Source: Spirochaetaceae bacterium (GTDB lineage: Bacteria > Spirochaetota > Spirochaetia > DSM-2461). From it: a DNA stretch of 10,938 nucleotides. Where the stretch lies: NCBI GenBank assembly GCA_003246505.1, contig QKAI01000089.1:1-10938 (forward strand), in the 5' to 3' direction. The notes below the pieces were generated by a model. The model had not been told where the DNA came from and searched no databases. It was given only the letters and a program-made list of their open reading frames with translations. Positions 7,678-10,938 of this stretch are shown piece by piece. The translations under genes and the position numbers were made by a program. Numbering within the stretch: the stretch's first letter is position 1; the number at the start of each line of letters is the position of its first letter.

Positions 7678-7699
7678 TCCCTGTTATGGAAAACAGGGA
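7678..7699 (+). promoter_or_regulatory. Hairpin presenting the URO-D-like start codon in its loop
   Basis: A perfect 8-bp inverted repeat (TCCCTGTT at 7678-7685, AACAGGGA at 7692-7699) encloses a 6-nt loop, ATGGAA, whose first three bases are the chosen start codon at 7686. The only upstream AGGA (7665-7668) is 17 nt from the ATG, too far for normal initiation on unfolded RNA. The repeat could be a translational control structure or a DNA operator in the divergent promoter region; the sequence cannot distinguish these. Confidence 0.45.
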
Positions 7700-8756
7700 A
7701 ATAGAGAAAAGAAAGGAACGGTGGAACGCTTTCCATGATGGGGAAAGGGCGGATCCCTTTTTGTTCATCATCCGGGTCGTGGACGGGGATGATCCCTCCC
7801 CCCCGCTCTGGCCTGACAGAATCAGGGACCGGGTTGACTGGATGGAGCGGGAGTATTACCGCCAGCTGGAGAGTCTGGAATGGCTGAAGGATGACGGCAT
7901 TCCCTTCATCGATATGATCTCCGGAACGGAAATCTTTGCGGAGGCCTTCGGTTCGCCCGTTGAAAGGGATCGGGACAGCATGCCCTTTGCCCTGCCCGCG
8001 GTCTTCTCCCCGGGGGAGGCGGAAAAGATCGGGAAGCCCGATTTGATGAATTCCACCCTGTCAGTCCAGTTTGAAATGGGGGATGAAGTCTTTGCCAGGA
8101 TCAGGAAGTCCACCGGCCACAGGCCGGTTTTCCGTCTTCCCGATATTCAATCCCCCATGGACATCGCCGCACTTCTCTGGGCGAAGGAGGATTTCTTTCC
8201 GGCCATGCTGCTTGAGGGCGATTCGGTTGAGCGGCTGGCCGGGAAGATCCTGGAACTGGAATTCGATTTCTTCGATGCCTGGTTCGCCCGGTACGGAAAG
8301 GACTTCGTGGCCCATTATCCCGAGTACTACATGCCCCGGGGGGTGACCCTGTCGGAGGATGAGATCGGGGCGGTCAGCGCCGATCTGTTCGACCGGTTCT
8401 TCCTGCCCAATCTGAATGCCCTGTCCCGGCGCTACGGGGGAATCGGCATACACTGCTGCGCCGACTCCCTTCACCAATGGGGAGGATTCGCCCGGATCGA
8501 CAATCTGCGTGTCCTGAACCTGAATCGGCCGGCGGAGGTTCTGAGAAAGGCAATTCCCTATTTCAGGGATAAAACCCTATTCCTGCCCGTCAGCAACGGG
8601 GAAGGGGATCGGCCCTTCTATCCGGACAGGGACGTCACTTCCGGTGACCGGGGGAGGATCATCTACCACTATGCCCTGTCCGACCGGGATGAGGCGAAGG
8701 ACCTCTCCTGCCGCCTGAACGATCTGCGCGAGTCATTGCCCCAGGCCGAATGCTGA
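7686..8756 (+). CDS. URO-D/MtaA superfamily protein (uroporphyrinogen decarboxylase-like)
   Basis: Protein of 356 residues with the features of uroporphyrinogen decarboxylase-family (COG0407-like) proteins: an N-terminal MENREIEKRKERWNAFHDGE helix, PDIQSPMDIAALLWAKEDFF at about 152-171, and the strand GGIGIHCCADSLHQW at about 251-265 followed by IDNLRVLNLN. The H256-x-C258 pair matches the H-x-C half of the zinc site in corrinoid:thiol methyltransferases such as MtaA, but no cysteine stands where the distal zinc ligand (usually a GC in the last barrel strand) would be expected; that region reads GRIIYHYALSD. Canonical HemE function is unlikely. ATG 7686 is preferred over an upstream in-frame ATG (7629), because the 19 intervening codons (MIWPFCIVFYFDRTDK...) look non-coding. 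It is divergent from the AraC gene and beside a rhamnoside operon. Methyl transfer or sugar modification is a guess, and the true reaction is unknown. Confidence 0.75.
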   Translation: MENREIEKRKERWNAFHDGERADPFLFIIRVVDGDDPSPPLWPDRIRDRVDWMEREYYRQLESLEWLKDDGIPFIDMISGTEIFAEAFGSPVERDRDSMPFALPAVFSPGEAEKIGKPDLMNSTLSVQFEMGDEVFARIRKSTGHRPVFRLPDIQSPMDIAALLWAKEDFFPAMLLEGDSVERLAGKILELEFDFFDAWFARYGKDFVAHYPEYYMPRGVTLSEDEIGAVSADLFDRFFLPNLNALSRRYGGIGIHCCADSLHQWGGFARIDNLRVLNLNRPAEVLRKAIPYFRDKTLFLPVSNGEGDRPFYPDRDVTSGDRGRIIYHYALSDRDEAKDLSCRLNDLRESLPQAEC

Positions 8757-8765
8757 GTCTTCAGC
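8752..8765. repeat. Small hairpin joining two convergent stop codons
   Basis: GCTGA (8752-8756) and TCAGC (8761-8765) form a 5-bp stem with loop GTCT. The rightward TGA stop of the URO-D-like gene pairs with the complement of the leftward TGA stop of arsR, and the two genes are only 4 nt apart. No T-run follows on either side, so termination activity is doubtful. Confidence 0.4.
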
Positions 8766-9132
8766 GGGCTTCTGAGCCTTTCGGCAGAAGACAGGACATT
8801 CCCCTTTCCGCTTCCCCGTATATGACATCGTCAATACAGTGAATAAATTCCATGATACAGGGGCAGACCAGGGAGTAATGGACGCGATTCCCGTCCTTCC
8901 TGTCAATCAGAATTCCCGATTGCTTCAGCAGGGATAAATGCTTAGAGACGGTGGACACATCCGCTCCTACTGCTTCAGTTAACTCCGTAACGGACAAATC
9001 TTCCCTGGAAAGCAAATCCACCATGAATATGCGAGTGGGGTGGGCAAGGGCTTTTATGACCTTCGCGCGGGCCTGGGCGAGCTTTTTTTCTTTCTCATGA
9101 CTCATTGCTAGAATGTGGTTTTTTTTCTTCAT
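8761..9132 (-). CDS. arsR: ArsR/SmtB-family arsenic-responsive repressor
   Basis: Winged-helix repressor of 123 residues. The core is canonical: VIKALAHPTRIFMVDLL (about 25-41), recognition HTH LTEAVGADVSTVSKHLSLLK (51-70), and beta-wing ILIDRKDGNRVHYSL (74-88). The E. coli-type ELCVCDL arsenic site is absent; the matching helix reads LSVTELTEAV. Instead, cysteines at 90, 92 and 99 (VCPCIMEFIHC) follow the wing, with another at 114. This resembles the C-terminal arsenite site of Acidithiobacillus ferrooxidans ArsR. The gene is divergent from acr3, and a perfect palindrome lies in the gap, so it should repress both until arsenite binds. The first ATG (9132) is used although its Shine-Dalgarno is poor; a second ATG nine codons later is possible. 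It ends 4 nt from the convergent URO-D-like gene. Confidence 0.93.
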   Translation of the reverse strand: MKKKNHILAMSHEKEKKLAQARAKVIKALAHPTRIFMVDLLSREDLSVTELTEAVGADVSTVSKHLSLLKQSGILIDRKDGNRVHYSLVCPCIMEFIHCIDDVIYGEAERGMSCLLPKGSEAR

Positions 9133-9155
9133 TTCGTCAATATCTTCTTGACTCT

Positions 9156-9175
9156 ATTTGGCATATTTGCCAAAT
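9156..9175. promoter_or_regulatory. Probable ArsR operator (perfect palindrome)
   Basis: ATTTGGCA (9156-9163) and TGCCAAAT (9168-9175) form a perfect 8-bp inverted repeat with spacer TATT. It is centred in the 75-bp gap between the divergent arsR and acr3 genes. ArsR-family proteins are dimers that bind such imperfect or perfect 12-2-12-like palindromes. Its left arm overlaps the acr3 -35 hexamer, so binding would block RNA polymerase. Confidence 0.75.
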
Positions 9176-9187
9176 TACCAATATAAT
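9158..9187 (+). promoter_or_regulatory. acr3 promoter
   Basis: TTGGCA (9158-9163, five of six matches to the consensus -35) is followed after 18 nt by a perfect TATAAT (9182-9187). Transcription would begin about 9194, giving a leader of roughly 14 nt that still contains GGGGGAAGG before the ATG at 9208. The -35 box lies within the left arm of the ArsR palindrome and the spacer contains the right arm. Confidence 0.65.
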
Positions 9188-9207
9188 TGATTTGATGGGG
9201 GAAGGAC

Positions 9208-10269
9208 ATGCCGGAGAAGAAGATTGGTTTCTTTGCTAAATATTTAACCCTTTGGGTAGCTATCTGTATTGGCTTGGGAGTGGCGATCGGAGTTGCCTTT
9301 CCCCCTATCCCCGCCTTTCTGGGAAAACTGGAATACGCGAATGTCTCCCTGCCCGTGGCCGTCCTTATCTGGCTCATGATATTTCCTATGATGCTGAAGG
9401 TGGATTTCAAGAGCATTGCCAATGCGGGGAAAAGGCCGAAGGGACTTGTCGTCACCCTCATTGTCAACTGGTTGATCAAACCTTTCTCCATGTACCTTAT
9501 CGCCCGGTTTTTCATTAAAGTCGTTTTCAAGACGATTATCCCGGATATTCTGGCGACAGATTACATAGCCGGGGCTGTTCTATTAGGGGCGGCGCCCTGT
9601 ACGGCCATGGTTTTTGTCTGGAGTTACCTGTCCGACGGTGATCCGGGATACACCGTTGTCCAGGTTGCCCTGAACGATCTGATAATACTATTGGCCTTCG
9701 CACCCATAGTCGCCCTGTTGCTGGGAGTCAACGATGTCCAGGTTCCGATGGATACCCTGTTTATGTCCGTTGTGCTCTTTGTTGTAATACCCCTGACTGC
9801 GGGATTCATAACCCGGAATCTCCTGATAAAAAGTCATGGGACTGACTGGTTTGAACGGGTCTTCTGCAGAAAATTCGACGGGATTACCGAAGCCGGCCTT
9901 CTTCTGACACTGGTGATCATCTTTTCTTTTCAGGGCGAAACCATTATCGCCAATCCCGTAGCGATAATTTTAATCGCCATCCCCTTGATCATTCAAACCT
10001 ATCTCATCTTCTTCCTCGGATTCGGCTGGTCCAGACTATGGAAAGTTCCCTATCAGATCGCCGCACCGTCGGGACTGATAGGGGCATCCAATTTCTTTGA
10101 ACTGGCCGTAGCCGTGGCAATAAGTCTCTTCGGACTCTCTTCCGGGGCCACCCTGGCAACCGTCGTCGGGGTTCTCGTCGAAGTTCCCGTCATGCTGAGT
10201 CTCGTGAGAATCGCGAGGTCGATGAAAGATCGATTTCCCCAGCAGGAGATGGCGCCCGCCGGTGAATGA
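9208..10269 (+). CDS. acr3: Arsenite efflux permease Acr3
   Basis: Integral membrane transporter of 353 residues, a normal length for the ten-helix Acr3 family (BASS superfamily), which exports As(III). The N-terminus is short and cytosolic (MPEKKIGFFAKY), followed by regularly spaced hydrophobic helices. The family signature GAAPCTAMVFVWSYL places the essential cysteine at C131, and a conserved glutamate is at E325 in VGVLVEVPVMLSLV; both match residues needed for transport in characterised Acr3 proteins. Also present are LIWLMIFPMMLKVDF and APSGLIGASNFFELAVAVAIS, typical of the family. A purine-rich GGGGGAAGG lies just before the ATG. It is divergent from arsR and driven by an ArsR-occluded promoter. 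No arsenate reductase (arsC) or ArsD/ArsA gene is visible nearby. Confidence 0.96.
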   Translation: MPEKKIGFFAKYLTLWVAICIGLGVAIGVAFPPIPAFLGKLEYANVSLPVAVLIWLMIFPMMLKVDFKSIANAGKRPKGLVVTLIVNWLIKPFSMYLIARFFIKVVFKTIIPDILATDYIAGAVLLGAAPCTAMVFVWSYLSDGDPGYTVVQVALNDLIILLAFAPIVALLLGVNDVQVPMDTLFMSVVLFVVIPLTAGFITRNLLIKSHGTDWFERVFCRKFDGITEAGLLLTLVIIFSFQGETIIANPVAIILIAIPLIIQTYLIFFLGFGWSRLWKVPYQIAAPSGLIGASNFFELAVAVAISLFGLSSGATLATVVGVLVEVPVMLSLVRIARSMKDRFPQQEMAPAGE

Positions 10270-10322
10270 TGCACATTCGCACCGCTTTATCGTCTATGCA
10301 CAAGAAATAGTGTAATCCATTC

Positions 10323-10352
10323 AATTCACCCGGGAAAAGGTATGGGTGAATT
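10323..10352. repeat. 9-bp inverted repeat downstream of acr3
   Basis: Arms AATTCACCC (10323-10331) and GGGTGAATT (10344-10352) are perfect complements around a 12-nt loop. The sequence after it (TGATCAGATCC) is not T-rich in either direction. Confidence 0.5.
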
Positions 10353-10442
10353 TGATCAGATCCATAGAGGATTCAATACCGAGGCCTTCCCGAAAAAGTC
10401 ACCCCCGCTGCCCTGTTGTTGAATAACCGGCATGATGCCTAA

Positions 10443-10465
10443 GACTATTTTCCTCTCAAATAGTC
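10443..10465. repeat. 8-bp inverted repeat in intergenic DNA
   Basis: GACTATTT (10443-10450) and AAATAGTC (10458-10465) are perfect complements around TCCTCTC. No adjacent gene is clearly served by it; its function is unknown. Confidence 0.45.
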
Positions 10466-10583
10466 ATGGGCGACTAACTGGACTCCCTTTTGAAATAATT
10501 GTAGAAGGATGTCAGGGAATAAAAAATTCTTCCGGAAGCTGTTATTAAAATCATGGAGAGATTTAGCTTGAGTCATGAATTAA

Positions 10584-10838
10584 CCATATCGGACGGTACC
10601 CGAGGGCGCCTATGGCATATACACCGTGGATGATTTGGAGGCCATCAACGAAAGTGAAGAGACTCTTTCCCGGGTACATTATCAAATGGCGGATCTTGAT
10701 CTGAAGACTGAAGAGTGCTGGACTCCCATTGGCAATAATGCCGAAGAAGATCATAACGAATTTAGGGGTTATCCCTATCTATCAGTATTGTATGAATTGG
10801 TTTTATTTCTACTGAGTATCCTCGGGTGCCGGAAATAA
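10584..10838 (+). pseudogene. Relic of a GLUG/adhesin-type surface repeat
   Basis: An open stretch of 84 codons between TAA (10581) and TAA (10838) has no ATG start and no Shine-Dalgarno; its only alternative start is GTG 10626. From about 10599 to 10769 it reads PEGAYGIYTVDDLEAINES...YQMADLDLK...CWTPIGNN...FRG. This matches the pattern of GLUG-like repeats in bacterial surface proteins (Y-x-I-x-T-x-x-D-L, then D-I-D-L, then W-x-P-I-G, then F-x-G). The expected continuation (F-D-G-N-G-Y-x-I) is missing, and the remaining 23 residues (YPYLSVLYELVLFLL...) are unrelated. Most likely it is a fragment of a larger exported protein gene, lost through deletion. A small real gene from GTG 10626 (70 residues) cannot be excluded but is less likely. 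Confidence 0.45.
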
Positions 10839-10864
10839 AAAAAGCAGCCCCGACGGACTGCTTT
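10837..10864 (-). terminator. Intrinsic terminator of the leftward tRNA-Leu
   Basis: Read leftward, arms 10864-10855 and 10850-10841 form a 10-bp stem (AAAGCAGTCC with GGGCTGCTTT, one G-U pair) around the tetraloop GTCG, running straight into seven T residues (10843-10837). It begins 8 nt beyond the tRNA 3' end. On the plus strand there is no T-run after the stem, so it works leftward. Confidence 0.85.
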
Positions 10865-10883
10865 CTCTACCTGCGGTAGAGAA
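10863..10883. repeat. Inverted repeat spanning the tRNA 3' end and its trailer
   Basis: TTCTCTACC (10863-10871) and GGTAGAGAA (10875-10883) are perfect complements around TGC. In the leftward transcript the tRNA 3' strand (end of the T-stem plus first acceptor bases) could pair with the trailer instead of with the 5' acceptor strand. Confidence 0.6.
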
Positions 10884-10938
10884 GACTTGAACTTCCACGG
10901 CCTTGCGACCACTAGCCCCTCAAGCTAGGGCGGTTCGT
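10872..10938 (-). tRNA. tRNA-Leu (anticodon GAG), 5' part outside window
   Basis: Read leftward from 10938: the end of the D region; a 5-bp anticodon stem CTAGC/GCTAG (10928-10924 and 10916-10912) enclosing TTGAGGG with anticodon GAG (10921-10919); a long variable arm GGTC-GCAA-GGCC, typical of class II tRNAs; T-stem GGAAG/CTTCT with loop TTCAAGT; 3' acceptor strand CTACCGC; and discriminator A at 10872. The class II arm, discriminator A and anticodon all fit leucine (CUC/CUU codons). CCA is not encoded, since GGT follows the discriminator. The 5' acceptor strand, expected to be GCGGTAG, lies beyond the window. Confidence 0.92.

Larger units (their letters stand above)
10270..10583. other. 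Gene-free stretch with two isolated inverted repeats
   Basis: About 310 bp with no convincing coding sequence on either strand and lower GC than the operon. It holds AATTCACCC (10323-10331) paired with GGGTGAATT (10344-10352), loop 12 nt, and GACTATTT (10443-10450) paired with AAATAGTC (10458-10465), loop 7 nt. Neither is followed by a T-run, so neither is a classical terminator. The first, 54 nt after the acr3 stop, may still shape the 3' end of the acr3 mRNA. Confidence 0.5.

Noticed and set aside
7629..7685. Upstream ATG start for the URO-D-like protein
   Set aside because: The extra 19 codons are AT-rich and unlike the family's N-terminus, and they lie in the divergent promoter gap just 15 nt from the AraC start.
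7686..8756. Annotation of this gene as HemE (true uroporphyrinogen decarboxylase)
   Set aside because: It lacks the HemE N-terminal R-x-P-V-W-x-M-R-Q-A-G-R signature and sits in sugar-operon context; only superfamily membership is supported.
10863..10883. tRNA-associated integration (att) site
   Set aside because: Integration at a tRNA leaves a direct repeat of the 3' end. Here the repeat is inverted and local, and no second direct copy was found in the window.
1..10938. CRISPR array, insertion sequence or phage genes
   Set aside because: No regularly spaced direct repeats, transposase, integrase or structural phage genes were seen on either strand.

Overview
The window looks like a bacterial chromosome segment, most likely from a spirochaete (Spirochaeta/Sediminispirochaeta-like) or a relative. 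That guess rests on gene style only: a solute-binding protein whose signal peptide ends in FAAGKED, an ABC sugar operon without its own ATPase, and GC-rich genes beside more AT-rich accessory DNA. No marker gene fixes the taxonomy.

Region 1 (1-7614) is a sugar uptake and glycoside hydrolysis module that appears dedicated to L-rhamnosides. A leftward AraC-type regulator, cut by the window start, is divergent from a rightward four-gene operon. The operon encodes a periplasmic sugar-binding protein, two MalF/MalG-type permeases and a large cytoplasmic family GH78 alpha-L-rhamnosidase. A strong hairpin follows the binding-protein gene, the usual arrangement for making more binding protein than permease. 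The last gene overlaps, tail to tail, a second AraC-type regulator with an N-terminal cupin sensor. The likely logic is that the ABC importer brings in an intact rhamnosylated oligosaccharide or glycoside, GH78 releases rhamnose in the cytoplasm, and one or both AraC proteins sense the sugar. No transport ATPase and no rhamnose isomerase, kinase or aldolase gene is present here.

Region 2 (7615-8756) is a rightward gene, divergent from the second AraC gene, for a member of the uroporphyrinogen decarboxylase / corrinoid methyltransferase (URO-D/MtaA) superfamily. It is unlikely to be HemE. Its start codon sits in the loop of a perfect 8-bp hairpin.

Region 3 (8757-10269) is a compact arsenic resistance module: arsR (leftward) divergent from acr3 (rightward), an arsenite efflux permease. 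A perfect 8-4-8 palindrome between them overlaps the -35 box of a good acr3 promoter, so the expected control is ArsR repression relieved by arsenite. ArsR lacks the classical ELCVCDL site but has a C-terminal cysteine group.

Region 4 (10270-10938) is AT-richer and gene-poor. It holds two isolated inverted repeats, a short relic resembling a GLUG/adhesin-type surface repeat with no start codon, and a leftward tRNA-Leu(GAG). The tRNA is cut by the window end and followed by an intrinsic terminator.

All genes fall in known superfamilies. The least explained elements are the URO-D-like protein in a rhamnoside locus, its looped start codon, and the tRNA trailer that can pair with the tRNA 3' end.
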